Positions 31,619 to 41,751 are shown, counted from the first letter of the stretch. The stretch is 64,000 nt of DNA from Brevibacterium siliguriense (GCF_900105315.1 NZ_LT629766.1:1860001-1924000); one strand, 5' to 3'. Numbers and translations are program-made. The notes: generated by a model not told the origin, from the sequence alone.

Positions 31619-34600
31619 ATGCATCTCAAAAGCCTGACCTTGCGGGGATTCAAGTCCTTCGCCTCGGCGACGACCCTCAGGTTCGAGCCGGGAATCACCT
31701 GTGTCGTCGGACCCAACGGCTCGGGCAAGTCGAACGTCGTCGACGCCCTGTCTTGGGTGATGGGAGAGCAGGGTGCGAAGAATCTGCGCGGCGGAAAGAT
31801 GGACGACGTCATCTTCGCCGGAACCTCGAAACGTCAGGCACTGGGCCGCGCCGAGGTGACTCTGACCATCGACAACACCGACGGAGCCATCCCCGTCGAC
31901 TACACCGAGGTGACCATCTCGCGGACCCTGTTCCGCACCGGGGGATCCGAATACGCCGTCAACGGTGCGCCGGCCAGACTGCTCGATATCCAAGAGCTGC
32001 TCAACGACTCCGGCCTGGGCAAGGAGATGCACGTCATCGTCGGTCAGGGCCGCCTGGATGCGATCCTCCACGCCGACCCGCTGGAGCGGCGCAGCTTCAT
32101 CGAAGAGGCCGCCGGGGTGCTCAAACACCGGCGCCGCAAGGACAAAGCGGTCCGCAAACTCACCGGACTGCAGACGAATCTCGACCGGCTCGCCGACCTG
32201 CGCACCGAACTCAACCGGCAATTGGGACCGTTGGGACGGCAGGCCGAAGCCGCCGCGAAAGCCGCGACCGTCCAAGCGACCCTGCGGGATGCCACCGCCA
32301 GACTTCTCGCCGACGATGCCGTGCGGATGCAGTCCTCACTGGCTTCGACCAGCGACGGCGAAGACCACAGTGACCGCATCGCCGAACTCGACCACCGGCG
32401 CACCCGCGCCGAGGCACGTCTGTCGGAGATCGAAGCCCGCCTGTCCGAACTCGACTCCGAACTCGAAGTCCAACGCACCGCGGAATCGCACACGCAGACT
32501 TTGGTTGTGCGTGCCCAAGGGCTGAGCCAGCGTGCCGAAGACAAACGCTCCCACCTGCTCTCCGAAGTCACGAGCTTGGGACAGCGGGAATCGAAGTCAC
32601 CCGAAGAGCTGCGCGCCCAGGCCGAACGCAACCGCTCCGAACTTCACGCCGCCGAGGAGGCCGTGACCGAGAAGACGAATGCTCTCGAAGCCAGCCAAGC
32701 GCGGAAAGAAGAGCTCACCCAAGCTCTGCGCACTGCCGAGGACGAGGTCAAGGCCGCGCAGATCGCCATCACCGAGGCGGTGAAGAACCGTTCGGCTCTG
32801 CAGTCGAAGCAGACCCAGGCGGCCGAGCGGATCACCGATCTGAAGTCGCGGATCGAAGCCAACCGGAAAGAGATCGAAACCGTCACCGCCCGCATCACGG
32901 AGCGAAGCAAGGAGCTCGAAACCGCCGAGACAGGGGTCGAGGACGTCGAAGCCGGTGAGAGCCAACTCGACTCCGCCTACGAGGCGGCTCAGGAGAAACT
33001 CGAGAAGCTCGAGGCCGAACGCACCAAGCTGCAGGAGGAGCGGGCGCAGGTCGCATCCGAACTGTCCTCGGCGAAAGCCCGCGCGGAAGCCCTGGCCCTG
33101 GGCACCGCCTTGGAAGCCGACCTCGAAGACATCGTCAACGCGAAGCTGCCGGGAGTGCGCACGGCCGTGACCGAACGGCTGAGCGTCGATCACGGATTCG
33201 AGATGGCTGCGGCCGCGGCCCTGTCGACCACGGTCTCCGGCGTCATCGTCGATGACAGCGAAGTGGCGCTGGCAGTGCTCGACCACCTCGGCGAGGATAC
33301 GAACGTGTCCCTGACCATCCCCGCCGGTGCCGAAACAGGCGCCGGGAAGGGCGGCGGGAGTGCCCTTCCTGCACTGGCCGAACTGCCGGATCTGGGAGAC
33401 CTGCGATGGCTCTCCGACGTCGTCGACAGCGACATCCCCGAACTGCGCACTCTGCTGAAACGAGCCCTGCACGGAGTCGCCTGCGTGCCCGACGCGCGCA
33501 CCGGAATCGAGCTGACCGAGGCTCGGCCTGAACTCACCGCCGTCACCGTCCACGGCGAAGTGCTCACTGCGACCCGCATCAGCCGTGCACGCACCGCCTC
33601 GGGCACACGCTTGGCCTCACAGACCGCGCTAGAGGACTCGCATTCCCAGATCGCCGATCTCGAGGACCGGGCGGGGAAACTCGATTCCGAACTCGAGGAA
33701 CTCGAACCGCGGCTGACCACGGCGCGGGAGGAATCGGCCGCAGCGCTCGAGGCCCTCCACTCCTCGGATGCGAAGATCATGGCCGCCGCCGAAGAGGTCT
33801 CGCGCATCACCGGAGAGATCGGCGTGGCCCGGACTCGTGTGCAGCGTGCAGAAGAGAACGCCACCGAACTCGAAACCCGCCTCGCCGCCGCCGAACGCGA
33901 CTCTCAATCGGCCGCTGCGGCACTGGCCGGAGCCGCCGAAGTCGACGAAGTCGTCGACACCGCCGCCCGTGACGAACTCAGCACACAGGTCGCCCAATCC
34001 TCGGAAGACCTCGTCGAAGCCCGCATCAGCCACCGGTCGGCCGCCGACCGGGCTCGGTTCCTCAGCGACCGTGTCGACTCCCTCCTGCGGGCGGCGAAGG
34101 CCGAAGAGGCAGCGCGGGAGCAGACCCAACGCACGATCGCGAAGAAGAAGCGCGCGGCTGCCTCCGTGCAGCTCATCGCCGAAACCGCGGCCGAAGCCGC
34201 AGAACTCGCCACCTCCACGGTGGCCGAACTCGGCGAGGCGATCCAGGTCCTTGTCGACGAACGCGGCGGTCTGCGCGACGAGAAGGGCCGCCTCGGCGAG
34301 GAATTGGGGTCGACACGAACCCAGCTGCAGAAGCTCAAGGACGCCGCCGCCGAGGCGGAACTCGCGAAGGAGCGGTTCCGGCTCAAGCTGGAGGAGATCT
34401 CTCACCGGTCGGACGAGGAGACGGGGCTGAGCATCGACCGCCTCGTCGACGAATTCGGACCGCACCTGCCCGTCCCGTCGTTCGAGGACGGTGTGGAGGA
34501 CCGCCCATATGTGCGCGCCGAAGTGGAGAAGCGGCAGAAGCAGGCGGCCTCGCAGCTCAAGCGCATCGGCACGGTCAATCCGCTCGCGCTCGAGGAGTAC

Positions 34601-35158
34601 GAGGCGCTGAAGGAGCGGCATCAGTTCCTCGAGAAGCAGATCGCGGACATCGAATCCTCCCGCAAGGACCTCATGCAGCTTGTCGAGGAGGTCGACCGGC
34701 ACGTCGAACGCGTCTTCGCCGAAGCCTATGCGGATACGGCGCGGGAATTCGAGGACATCTTCTCGCGCCTCTTCCCCGGCGGTGAGGGCGCACTGAGCCT
34801 GACGGATCCCGACGATATGCTCACCACCGGCGTCGACGTGCACGCCCGCCCGGCCGGCAAGAAGGTCAAACGCCTGTCTCTGCTCTCCGGAGGGGAGCGG
34901 TCGCTGGTCGCCGTGGCCATGCTGGTCGCGATCTTCAAGGCCCGACCGAGCCCGTTCTACGTCATGGACGAGGTCGAAGCGGCACTCGACGATCTCAACC
35001 TCTCGCGGCTGCTGACCGTGTTCGAAGAGCTGCAGGACTCCTCGCAGCTCATCGTCATCACCCACCAGAAACGGACGATGGAGATCGCCGACGCCCTCTA
35101 CGGTGTGACGATGCACGGCGACGGAGTGTCGAAAGTCATATCACAGCGGATCCCGTGA
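31619..35158 (+). CDS. smc: Chromosome segregation protein SMC
   Basis: A 1179-residue condensin ATPase. Walker A is VVGPNGSGKSNVVDALSW (GPNGSGKS at 31-38); two long coiled coils flank a hinge (about residues 510-660, with the conserved VSGVIVDDSEVALAVLDHL-like part); the C-terminal head has KRLSLLSGGERSL (signature) and FYVMDEVEAALDDLN (Walker B). The start at 31619 (MHLKSLTLRGFKSF) matches the family; ATG at 31604 would add five residues but the upstream TATGCT may be the -10 promoter element, making the mRNA nearly leaderless. Confidence 0.97.
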   Translation: MHLKSLTLRGFKSFASATTLRFEPGITCVVGPNGSGKSNVVDALSWVMGEQGAKNLRGGKMDDVIFAGTSKRQALGRAEVTLTIDNTDGAIPVDYTEVTISRTLFRTGGSEYAVNGAPARLLDIQELLNDSGLGKEMHVIVGQGRLDAILHADPLERRSFIEEAAGVLKHRRRKDKAVRKLTGLQTNLDRLADLRTELNRQLGPLGRQAEAAAKAATVQATLRDATARLLADDAVRMQSSLASTSDGEDHSDRIAELDHRRTRAEARLSEIEARLSELDSELEVQRTAESHTQTLVVRAQGLSQRAEDKRSHLLSEVTSLGQRESKSPEELRAQAERNRSELHAAEEAVTEKTNALEASQARKEELTQALRTAEDEVKAAQIAITEAVKNRSALQSKQTQAAERITDLKSRIEANRKEIETVTARITERSKELETAETGVEDVEAGESQLDSAYEAAQEKLEKLEAERTKLQEERAQVASELSSAKARAEALALGTALEADLEDIVNAKLPGVRTAVTERLSVDHGFEMAAAAALSTTVSGVIVDDSEVALAVLDHLGEDTNVSLTIPAGAETGAGKGGGSALPALAELPDLGDLRWLSDVVDSDIPELRTLLKRALHGVACVPDARTGIELTEARPELTAVTVHGEVLTATRISRARTASGTRLASQTALEDSHSQIADLEDRAGKLDSELEELEPRLTTAREESAAALEALHSSDAKIMAAAEEVSRITGEIGVARTRVQRAEENATELETRLAAAERDSQSAAAALAGAAEVDEVVDTAARDELSTQVAQSSEDLVEARISHRSAADRARFLSDRVDSLLRAAKAEEAAREQTQRTIAKKKRAAASVQLIAETAAEAAELATSTVAELGEAIQVLVDERGGLRDEKGRLGEELGSTRTQLQKLKDAAAEAELAKERFRLKLEEISHRSDEETGLSIDRLVDEFGPHLPVPSFEDGVEDRPYVRAEVEKRQKQAASQLKRIGTVNPLALEEYEALKERHQFLEKQIADIESSRKDLMQLVEEVDRHVERVFAEAYADTAREFEDIFSRLFPGGEGALSLTDPDDMLTTGVDVHARPAGKKVKRLSLLSGGERSLVAVAMLVAIFKARPSPFYVMDEVEAALDDLNLSRLLTVFEELQDSSQLIVITHQKRTMEIADALYGVTMHGDGVSKVISQRIP

Positions 35159-35396
35159 TCCGCGCTCGACGTTCCAGCCGATGTGCCCGAGGTGACGGGC
35201 CCGCAGCTGGAGCACAAGGCTGATTGACGGTGGTGCCCAGGACAGTCCCAGGGAATTTTGCAACTGCGCTACGGCGGGCGAGCACAATTGTCGTGGCCGG
35301 GGACTATAGACTTGGGTCGAGACACAGGTATTCGAAGAACGTGAGGAGCGGGACGTCCATGGCCGAGGCTGCTGTACTGCGAGGTGGCTCTAGGGC
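35159..35396. other. Spacer smc-ftsY region
   Basis: No gene is supported in these 238 bases. TATAGACT (about 35305-35312) resembles the TAGACT -10 element found elsewhere in the window and could start the transcript of the next gene. Confidence 0.3.
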
Positions 35397-35798
35397 ATGA
35401 ATTCGGTACTTGTCGTCGTCGTCGGGCTGGCGATCTCGTTCGCTCTGGCACTCGTCGTGGTCCTCCTCGTGGCCCTGCCCGGCCTGCGCGCCGAAGGACG
35501 CCTGCGCTACTCTTCCGACGTGCAGCGATTCCGTCTGCCGCCCGAATGGACCGGCTACGACGACGAAGTCCACGAATTCTTCGGCCACGATGACGGCACC
35601 TCGCATCTGGCGACGCGGGAACAGGCGGCAGTGACCGCGATCCGCGATCACTCCTACGTGCTGCGCCCCCAGCCCCGACGCCATGCGGCCCCCTCACTCA
35701 TCACGGTGCGCCCGCGCACCCGCCATTGGAAGATTCCCGAGTCCGGAACCGGGTGGAAGACCACCGCCGGGCTGCTCTTCGGCAGCCGCGGTTCCTGA
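35397..35798 (+). CDS. Hypothetical single-pass membrane protein
   Basis: A 133-residue protein with one N-terminal transmembrane segment (MNSVLVVVVGLAISFALALV, about residues 3-29) and a soluble tail (EGRLRYSSDV, PPEWTGYDDEVHEFFGHDDG) that is basic towards the end. Not recognised. It lies between smc and ftsY on the same strand. Start at ATG 35397, with CTAGGGC upstream as a weak ribosome-binding site. A real gene is likely but not certain. Confidence 0.5.
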   Translation: MNSVLVVVVGLAISFALALVVVLLVALPGLRAEGRLRYSSDVQRFRLPPEWTGYDDEVHEFFGHDDGTSHLATREQAAVTAIRDHSYVLRPQPRRHAAPSLITVRPRTRHWKIPESGTGWKTTAGLLFGSRGS

Positions 35799-35958
35799 CC
35801 CGCGACCCGTGCGGCCCCGAGCGATCGAGGCTCACGACAACGGAGACAGCGCCGACTGATTCCGGCGCGCACACCGACACACAGACACCACCGGAAGAGT
35901 CCGGGAACTCGAGTGCCGTCGGCCAGAACGGCGGCACTCAAAGGAGGACGGAAGAACC

Positions 35959-37101
35959 ATGGATCAGCCGATCATCTTGCTCATCGTCGCGGCGATCGTG
36001 TTCGCGATCGTCGTCGGCGTGGGCATCTCCCTGCGCGTCAACGCCCGCAAGAAGGGCTTCGACGACAAGCAAGGCATCGATGCGGAAGTCACCGGTGAGC
36101 TGAGCATCGATGAAGTCGCCGAGGCGGTCGAGAAGGACAAAGCCGAAGCGCGCGGTTCCGAGGTCCCCACCGAACCGGCCAGCCGCCTCGTGCGCCTGCG
36201 CGAACGCCTGGCGAAGTCGAACACCGGGCTCGGGCGCGGACTGCTCAACCTCCTTTCACGCGACAACCTCGACGAATCCACGTGGGAGGAGATCGAGGAT
36301 ACGCTCATCCTCGCCGACGTCGGCGTCGAACCGACTACCGAACTCGTCGACCGCCTGCGCGAACGCGTCAAGGTGCTCGGCACCCGGGATCCTGAAGAGG
36401 TTCGCGGGCTGCTGCGCGAAGAGCTCATCAAACTCGTCGATCCGACGATGGACCGTTCGCTTGCCGACACCGGCAAGGGTGATGACCCCTCCGTCATCCT
36501 CGTCGTCGGCGTCAACGGTGCCGGGAAGACGACGACGGTGGGCAAGATCGCTCGTGTGCTCGTCGCCGAGGACAAGACCGTGCTGCTTGGTGCCGCAGAC
36601 ACCTTCCGTGCCGCCGCGGCCGAACAGCTGGCCACATGGGGTGAACGCGTCGGCGTCGAAACCGTCCGCAAGGAAGAAGGGGCCGACCCAGCCTCGGTGG
36701 CCTACTCGGCCGTCGAACAGGGGCAGGCCGACGGCACCGACGTCGTCCTCATCGACACCGCCGGACGTCTGCAGAACAAACGCGGACTCATGGACGAGCT
36801 CGGCAAGGTCAAGCGAGTGGCCACCCGCCCGCTGGGGGAGGGCCACGAGATCGACGAAGTGCTCCTCGTCCTCGACGCGACCACCGGACAGAACGGCATG
36901 CAGCAGGCGAAGGTCTTCGCCGAGGCGGTCGACATCACCGGAATCGTGCTCACCAAGCTCGACGGCACCGCGAAGGGCGGAATCGTCGTCGCCGTCCAGC
37001 GTGAGCTCGGAGTTCCGGTCAAGCTCATCGGCCTCGGCGAAGGTGCGGACGACCTGGCGCCATTCACCGCAGAAGGGTTCGTCGACGCGCTGCTCGACTG
37101 A
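35959..37101 (+). CDS. ftsY: Signal recognition particle receptor FtsY
   Basis: A 380-residue SRP receptor GTPase that docks ribosome-nascent-chain complexes to the membrane. It has an N-terminal membrane anchor (residues 4-25), a short acidic linker rather than the long A domain of E. coli, and the NG domain: P-loop GVNGAGKTTTVGKI (184-191), ADTFRAAAAEQL, VLIDTAGRLQNK and LTKLDGTAKGG. The AAAGGAGGACGG ribosome-binding site lies 9 bases upstream. Partner: Ffh, encoded 1.5 kb downstream. Confidence 0.96.
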   Translation: MDQPIILLIVAAIVFAIVVGVGISLRVNARKKGFDDKQGIDAEVTGELSIDEVAEAVEKDKAEARGSEVPTEPASRLVRLRERLAKSNTGLGRGLLNLLSRDNLDESTWEEIEDTLILADVGVEPTTELVDRLRERVKVLGTRDPEEVRGLLREELIKLVDPTMDRSLADTGKGDDPSVILVVGVNGAGKTTTVGKIARVLVAEDKTVLLGAADTFRAAAAEQLATWGERVGVETVRKEEGADPASVAYSAVEQGQADGTDVVLIDTAGRLQNKRGLMDELGKVKRVATRPLGEGHEIDEVLLVLDATTGQNGMQQAKVFAEAVDITGIVLTKLDGTAKGGIVVAVQRELGVPVKLIGLGEGADDLAPFTAEGFVDALLD

Positions 37102-37118
37102 TTTCGCATACTGATTCT

Positions 37119-37156
37119 GCCGGGTCTCACCCTTGTATCTGCTGGGGGAGGCCCGG
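37119..37156 (+). terminator. Terminator hairpin after ftsY
   Basis: GCCGGGTCTC (37119-37128) pairs with GAGGCCCGGC at the right arm (to 37156); the stem has one bulge. It lies between the ftsY stop and the amt control region. Confidence 0.4.
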
Positions 37157-37158
37157 CT

Positions 37159-37212
37159 TGTCATATTCACGAAACATGGGCGAAGCATCACTGTGACATG
37201 CGTCATGGAAAC
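37159..37212 (+). promoter_or_regulatory. Possible GlnR-type nitrogen control sites before amt
   Basis: GTCAT-ATTCAC-GAAAC (37159-37174) matches the GlnR box GTnAC-N6-GAAAC with one mismatch; a second GTGAC (37192-37196) and GAAAC (37208-37212) pair occurs with a longer gap. GlnR controls amt genes in many actinobacteria. The match is short and may be chance. Confidence 0.3.
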
Positions 37213-37262
37213 TGTCTCTGCGCGGTTCGATACGGAACCGGCTTCGACAGATGAGAGACGAC

Positions 37263-38483
37263 ATGGAACTCGATGCAGTGAACGTATGGATGATGGTCGC
37301 AGCGGGGTTGGTCCTGCTCATGACCCCGGGTGTGGCGTTCTTCTACGGCGGGATGACGCGCATCACCTCGGCCATCAACATGATGATGATGGTCTTCTCC
37401 GCAATGGCCGTCGGCGGGCTCGTCTGGGTGCTCTACGGATACGGACTGAGCTCGGGTGACTCGATCGCCGGGCTCGTCGGCAACCCGCTGTCCCAGCTCG
37501 GACTCACCGGTGCCGTGACCGATGATCCCGCCTCGCTGATCTCGATCGGCTACGGTTCGACGTTTGCGATGATCGCGATCGCGCTCATCGCCGGTGCGGT
37601 CGCCGACCGAGCGAAATTCTCCACCTGGTTGGTCTTCTCCGCCGCCTGGGTGACCATCGTGTACTGCCCGCTGGCGTTCATGGTCTGGGGCGACGGGCTG
37701 CTCAGCGAATCCGGTGCGATCGGCAGCCTGTTCGGCCCGGCCATCGACTTCGCTGGCGGCACCGTCGTCCACATCAATGCCGGAATCTCGGCGCTCGTCC
37801 TCGTCGTCGTCATGGGCCGCCGTGCCCGCTTCTCGACCCCTCACAAACCACACAACATTCCGATCACCGTGCTCGGCGCGGCCCTGCTGTGGTTCGGCTG
37901 GTTCGGCTTCAACGGCGGTGCCGCCTCGACGATCGAACAGGGCGGCCTCATCTGGATCAACACCCTGGTCGCACCGGCTGCCGGCATGATCACCTGGATC
38001 ATGATCGAACGGCTGCGGGCCTCACGGCCTTCCAGCATCGGCAGCGTTTCGGGAGCGATCGCCGGCCTCGTCGCAATCACCCCGGCATGTGCCAACGTCG
38101 ATCCCTACGCCGCCGTGCTCATCGGCATCGCCGCAGGTGCGGGAGCGATCTTCGCCGTCGAAGCGAAGAATCGTCTGCGCTACGACGATGCGCTCGATGT
38201 GGTGGCCGTCCACCTCGTGGCCGGAATCATCGGCACGGCAATGATCGGATTCTTCGCCTTCCCACACGAGGACGGGCCGGCAGGCCTGTTCTACGGAGGC
38301 GGACTCGAACTCCTCATCGCGCAGGTGCTCGCCTGCCTCGTGGCCATCGTCTTCGCCGGCCTCGTCACACTGGCCATTTCGCTGGTGCTGCGGTCGACGA
38401 TGGGACTGCGGATCGACCCCCGCGAGGAACTCGAAGGGATCGACGCCTTCGAGCACGCGGAGCAGGCCTACTCCTTCCGGTGA
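37263..38483 (+). CDS. amt: Ammonium transporter
   Basis: A 406-residue channel of the Amt family with about 11 transmembrane helices. The twin pore histidines are present: His170 (GTVVHINAGISALV) and His317 (VAVHLVAGIIGT). Other family blocks are TPGVAFFYGGM near the N terminus and FGWFGFNGGAAS. No glnK or glnD gene follows, so P-II control, if any, is encoded elsewhere. The ATG at 37263 (MELDAVNV) is preferred; ATG 37251 lies four codons earlier. Confidence 0.95.
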   Translation: MELDAVNVWMMVAAGLVLLMTPGVAFFYGGMTRITSAINMMMMVFSAMAVGGLVWVLYGYGLSSGDSIAGLVGNPLSQLGLTGAVTDDPASLISIGYGSTFAMIAIALIAGAVADRAKFSTWLVFSAAWVTIVYCPLAFMVWGDGLLSESGAIGSLFGPAIDFAGGTVVHINAGISALVLVVVMGRRARFSTPHKPHNIPITVLGAALLWFGWFGFNGGAASTIEQGGLIWINTLVAPAAGMITWIMIERLRASRPSSIGSVSGAIAGLVAITPACANVDPYAAVLIGIAAGAGAIFAVEAKNRLRYDDALDVVAVHLVAGIIGTAMIGFFAFPHEDGPAGLFYGGGLELLIAQVLACLVAIVFAGLVTLAISLVLRSTMGLRIDPREELEGIDAFEHAEQAYSFR

Positions 38484-38625
38484 CCTGCGGCGGTCGGCGG
38501 CAACTGCTGACGACCGCCTCGGTGAAGGAGCTCACGGGGGTTTGCCAGCGTGCGCAGTTTCAGCCGAACGCGGGTGAGTTGCTAGTCTAGAGAGTCGACC
38601 AAACCATCGTGAAGAAGGCTTGTAC

Positions 38626-40239
38626 GTGTTTAACTCTCTGTCCGACAGGCTCACCGCGACTTTCAAGAATCTGCGCGGTAAGGGCCGGCTGTCCGAAGCC
38701 GACGTCGATGCCACCATTCGTGAGATCCGACGTGCCCTGCTCGACGCCGACGTCGCCCTGCCTGTCGTGCGCGCCTTCACCGGCCGGATCCGCGAACGCG
38801 CCCTGTCCGAGGAGGTCTCGGGCGCACTCAATCCCGGCCAGCAGGTCGTCAAGATCGTCAATGACGAACTCGTCGGCATCCTCGGCGGTCAGACCCGTCG
38901 TCTCAACTTCGCCAAGCGCCCGCCGACGGTCATCATGCTCGCCGGTCTCCAGGGTGCCGGTAAGACCACCCTGGCCGGAAAGCTCGCCCACTGGCTGAAG
39001 TCCGAGGGCCACCGGCCGATGCTCGTCGCAGCCGACCTGCAGCGCCCCAACGCCGTCAACCAGCTCCAGATCGTCGGTGAACGTGCCGGTGCTGTGGTCT
39101 ACGCCCCGGAACCGGGCAACGGTGTCGGCGATCCGATCCAGGTCGCCACCGACTCGATCGACGTCGCGAAGTCCAAACTCCATGACGTCGTCATCGTCGA
39201 TACGGCTGGCCGTCTCGGCATCGACGAGGAGCTCATGCAGCAGGCCGCGGACATCCGCACCGCGGTCAACCCCGACGAAGTCCTCTTCGTCATCGATGCG
39301 ATGATCGGTCAGGACGCGGTGAAGACCGCTGAGGCGTTCCTCGACGGCGTCGACTTCACCGGTGTCGTACTCTCGAAGCTCGACGGTGACTCCCGCGGCG
39401 GTGCCGCGCTGTCCGTCGCCGAGGTGACCGGAAAGCCGATCATGTTCGCCTCGACGGGCGAGTCGATGAAGGACTTCGAACAGTTCCATCCGGACCGGAT
39501 GGCTGATCGGATCCTCGACATGGGCGACATCATGACGCTCATCGAACAGGCCGAGAAGAACTTCGACGAAAAAGAGACCGAGAAGCTCAAGAAGAAGGTC
39601 GAATCCGGCGAGGACTTCGACCTCAACGACTTCCTCACGCAGATGGCGGGCCTGAAGAAGATGGGCTCGATGAAGAAGATGCTGGGCATGATGCCCGGCA
39701 TGAGCCAGTACAAGGAGCAGCTGGCGAACTTCGACGAGCGTGAGGTCGACCGGGTCGAAGCGATTGTGAGATCGATGACACCCCAGGAGCGCTCCAACCC
39801 GAAGATCCTCAACGGCTCCCGTCGAGCCCGCATCGCCAAGGGCGCCGGCACCACAGTCACCGCGGTCAACCAGCTCATGGAACGCTTCACCCAGGCGCAG
39901 AAGATGATGCGTTCGATGACCCGCGGCGGCGGTGGCATGCCCGGAATGCCCGGTGGCGGCGGTATGCCGCAGATGCCCGGAATGGGCGGAATGCCTGGTG
40001 CCGCGGGCGGAAAGAAGAAGAAACCCGCAGGGAAGAAGAAGGGCCGCAAGGGCGGTCAGTCGGGCAATCCGGCCAAGCGCGCGCAGGAAGCGCAGGCGCT
40101 GGCTGACAAGAAGGCGGGCAAGACCCAGGATCCGGTCGGTTCGGCCTTCGGCGGAGTCGATCTGGGCAAGGACGAGGAATTCGATCCGGCGAACCTGCCC
40201 AAGGGCTTCGGCGGAATCTTCCCAGGTGGCAAGAAGTAG
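38626..40239 (+). CDS. ffh: Signal recognition particle protein Ffh
   Basis: A 537-residue SRP54 GTPase that binds signal peptides and 4.5S RNA. The N domain begins VFNSLSDRLTATFKNLRGKG; the G domain has LAGLQGAGKTTLAGKLA, ADLQRPNAVNQL, VIVDTAGRLGID and VLSKLDGDSRGG. The methionine-rich M domain follows (MAGLKKMGSMKKMLGMM). A flexible Gly/Met and Lys tail of about 75 residues (from GGGGMPGMPGGGGMPQMPG) is long. GTG at 38626 with AAGAAGG upstream is the start; the TTG at 38620 lies in the same frame. Promoter-like TAGTCT lies at about 38584-38589. Confidence 0.96.
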   Translation: MFNSLSDRLTATFKNLRGKGRLSEADVDATIREIRRALLDADVALPVVRAFTGRIRERALSEEVSGALNPGQQVVKIVNDELVGILGGQTRRLNFAKRPPTVIMLAGLQGAGKTTLAGKLAHWLKSEGHRPMLVAADLQRPNAVNQLQIVGERAGAVVYAPEPGNGVGDPIQVATDSIDVAKSKLHDVVIVDTAGRLGIDEELMQQAADIRTAVNPDEVLFVIDAMIGQDAVKTAEAFLDGVDFTGVVLSKLDGDSRGGAALSVAEVTGKPIMFASTGESMKDFEQFHPDRMADRILDMGDIMTLIEQAEKNFDEKETEKLKKKVESGEDFDLNDFLTQMAGLKKMGSMKKMLGMMPGMSQYKEQLANFDEREVDRVEAIVRSMTPQERSNPKILNGSRRARIAKGAGTTVTAVNQLMERFTQAQKMMRSMTRGGGGMPGMPGGGGMPQMPGMGGMPGAAGGKKKKPAGKKKGRKGGQSGNPAKRAQEAQALADKKAGKTQDPVGSAFGGVDLGKDEEFDPANLPKGFGGIFPGGKK

Positions 40240-40396
40240 CGCCTTCTGGCACAATTGACTCTTGTACTTTTGCTCTCGGTCCGGGCCCTCTCATCCGCGC
40301 CGAAGTGATAGTCCGAGCCGCGGCTTCCAGCAGATCAACCCCACGATTCTTCTGGTACAGCTGTGCACACAGAACACAAAAGGAGACACCACTAAA
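40240..40396 (+). promoter_or_regulatory. rpsP leader region
   Basis: This 157-base leader contains TTGACT (40255-40260) and TGTACTTTTG nearby, which could be parts of a promoter for the rpsP operon, but a -35/-10 pair at normal spacing is not clear. An AAAAGGAGACACC ribosome-binding site ends it. Confidence 0.3.
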
Positions 40397-40840
40397 GTGG
40401 CAGTCAAAATTCGTCTGACCCGCATGGGCAAGATCCGTGCACCCTTCTACCGCGTCGTCGTCGCTGATTCGAAGACCCGTCGCGACGGTAAGGCCATCGA
40501 GCAGATCGGCATCTACCACCCGACCCGCGAGCCTTCGGTCATCGAGATCGATTCCGAGCGCGCTCAGTACTGGCTCTCCGTCGGTGCGCAGCCGAGCGAT
40601 CAGGTCAAGGCCCTGCTCAAGCTCACCGGCGACTGGCAGAAGTTCAAGGGCGAGGGTGAAGCGGTCAACACCGTGAAGCCGCAGCCGGAGAAGGAAGCCT
40701 ACGTGGCTCCCAACGCTGAATCGGTCATCAAGGAAGCCATCACGCAGAAGGGCGGCAAGTCCGCTGATGCTGCTGAGGCTCCGGCCGAGGAAGCAGCCGA
40801 AGCATCATCTGAGGCCGCTGAAGAAAGCGCTGAAGCCTGA
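40397..40840 (+). CDS. rpsP: 30S ribosomal protein S16
   Basis: A 147-residue S16: the conserved part is [36 protein letters not shown] and [25 protein letters not shown]-terminal extension of about 60 residues, ending in a run rich in Ala and Glu, is longer than in E. coli (82 residues) but such tails are usual in actinobacteria. Start is GTG 40397 with AAAAGGAG upstream. khpA starts one base after the stop. Confidence 0.97.
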   Translation: MAVKIRLTRMGKIRAPFYRVVVADSKTRRDGKAIEQIGIYHPTREPSVIEIDSERAQYWLSVGAQPSDQVKALLKLTGDWQKFKGEGEAVNTVKPQPEKEAYVAPNAESVIKEAITQKGGKSADAAEAPAEEAAEASSEAAEESAEA

Positions 40841-40841
40841 G

Positions 40842-41072
40842 ATGTTGCCTGATTCGCTCGAACATCTGGTCCGCGGAATCGTCGATCATCCCGATGACGT
40901 CTCCGTTCGTTCGCGTTCTTCGCAGCGCGGCACGACCCTCGAGGTCCGGGTTCACCCCGAGGACCTCGGCCGGGTCATCGGCCGGGCAGGCAGGACCGCC
41001 AAGGCCCTGCGCACCGTGATGAACTCGCTGGCCGGCCGTGAGTCGGTGCGAGTGGACCTCATCGAGGCGTAA
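40842..41072 (+). CDS. khpA: KH-domain RNA-binding protein KhpA
   Basis: A 76-residue single KH domain with the RNA-binding GxxG loop in LGRVIGRAGRTAKALRTVM. Such proteins (KhpA/YlqC) bind RNA, often as dimers with KhpB, and sit between rpsP and rimM. The start MLPDSLEHLVRGIVDHPDDV is typical. A terminator follows, so rimM-trmD is probably separately transcribed. Confidence 0.93.
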   Translation: MLPDSLEHLVRGIVDHPDDVSVRSRSSQRGTTLEVRVHPEDLGRVIGRAGRTAKALRTVMNSLAGRESVRVDLIEA

Positions 41073-41082
41073 TTCCAACATC

Positions 41083-41122
41083 CGAGAGGGGATGCAGTGC
41101 ACATGCGCTGCATCCCCTCTCG
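41083..41122 (+). terminator. Terminator after khpA
   Basis: CGAGAGGGGATGCAG (41083-41097) and CTGCATCCCCTCTCG (41108-41122) form a perfect 15-bp stem with a 10-base loop. It marks the end of the rpsP-khpA unit. A possible -10 (TACACT) for rimM lies downstream at about 41146. Confidence 0.75.
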
Positions 41123-41250
41123 TGCATTCACTTAACCGTCCCGGACTACACTGGTGCCAGAACACGGCGATCCGCCGGCTGACCGAACACGCAGTCATCC
41201 GGATGCCTGATCGGCCGGACAGACAGCGACAGCAGACTTCGAGGAGCAGT

Positions 41251-41751
41251 ATGGACACGGTGATCGCCCGGCTGGGCAAGCCGCACGGAATCAAGGGCGA
41301 GTTCACCGTCGAGGTGCGCACCGACCGGCCAGAGGAACGGCTCAACCCCGGAGCGACCTTCGCCACCGACCCCGATGTCGGACCGCTGACGCTGAAGTCC
41401 GCGCGATGGCACCGCGACCGACTGCTCCTGGCCTTCGACGAGGTCCCCGACCGCAACCGCGCCGAGGAGATCCGCAACACCCTCATCCTCGCCGAGGCGG
41501 ACGAGGAGGAAGACGAATCCGACGCCTGGTACCTCGATGACCTCATCGGACTCAAGGTCTATGAGAATGACGTCCTCGTCGGTGAGATCGTCGACGTCAC
41601 CAACGGCGCCGCCCAGGATCTCCTCCACATGAAGCACACTGCCGGACACGTTGTCCTCATCCCCTTCGTCACCGAGATCGTGCCCGACGTCGACATCGAA
41701 TCAGGTCGCATGACCGTCACCCCGCCCGCCGGCCTCTTCGACGCCGAATGA
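41251..41751 (+). CDS. rimM: Ribosome maturation factor RimM
   Basis: A 166-residue 30S assembly factor that binds S19. The N-terminal part has [22 protein letters not shown], and the C-terminal PRC-barrel has [20 protein letters not shown] and [17 protein letters not shown]. The ATG at 41251 has GAGGAGCAGT upstream. The stop overlaps the trmD start by ATGA. Confidence 0.96.
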   Translation: MDTVIARLGKPHGIKGEFTVEVRTDRPEERLNPGATFATDPDVGPLTLKSARWHRDRLLLAFDEVPDRNRAEEIRNTLILAEADEEEDESDAWYLDDLIGLKVYENDVLVGEIVDVTNGAAQDLLHMKHTAGHVVLIPFVTEIVPDVDIESGRMTVTPPAGLFDAE

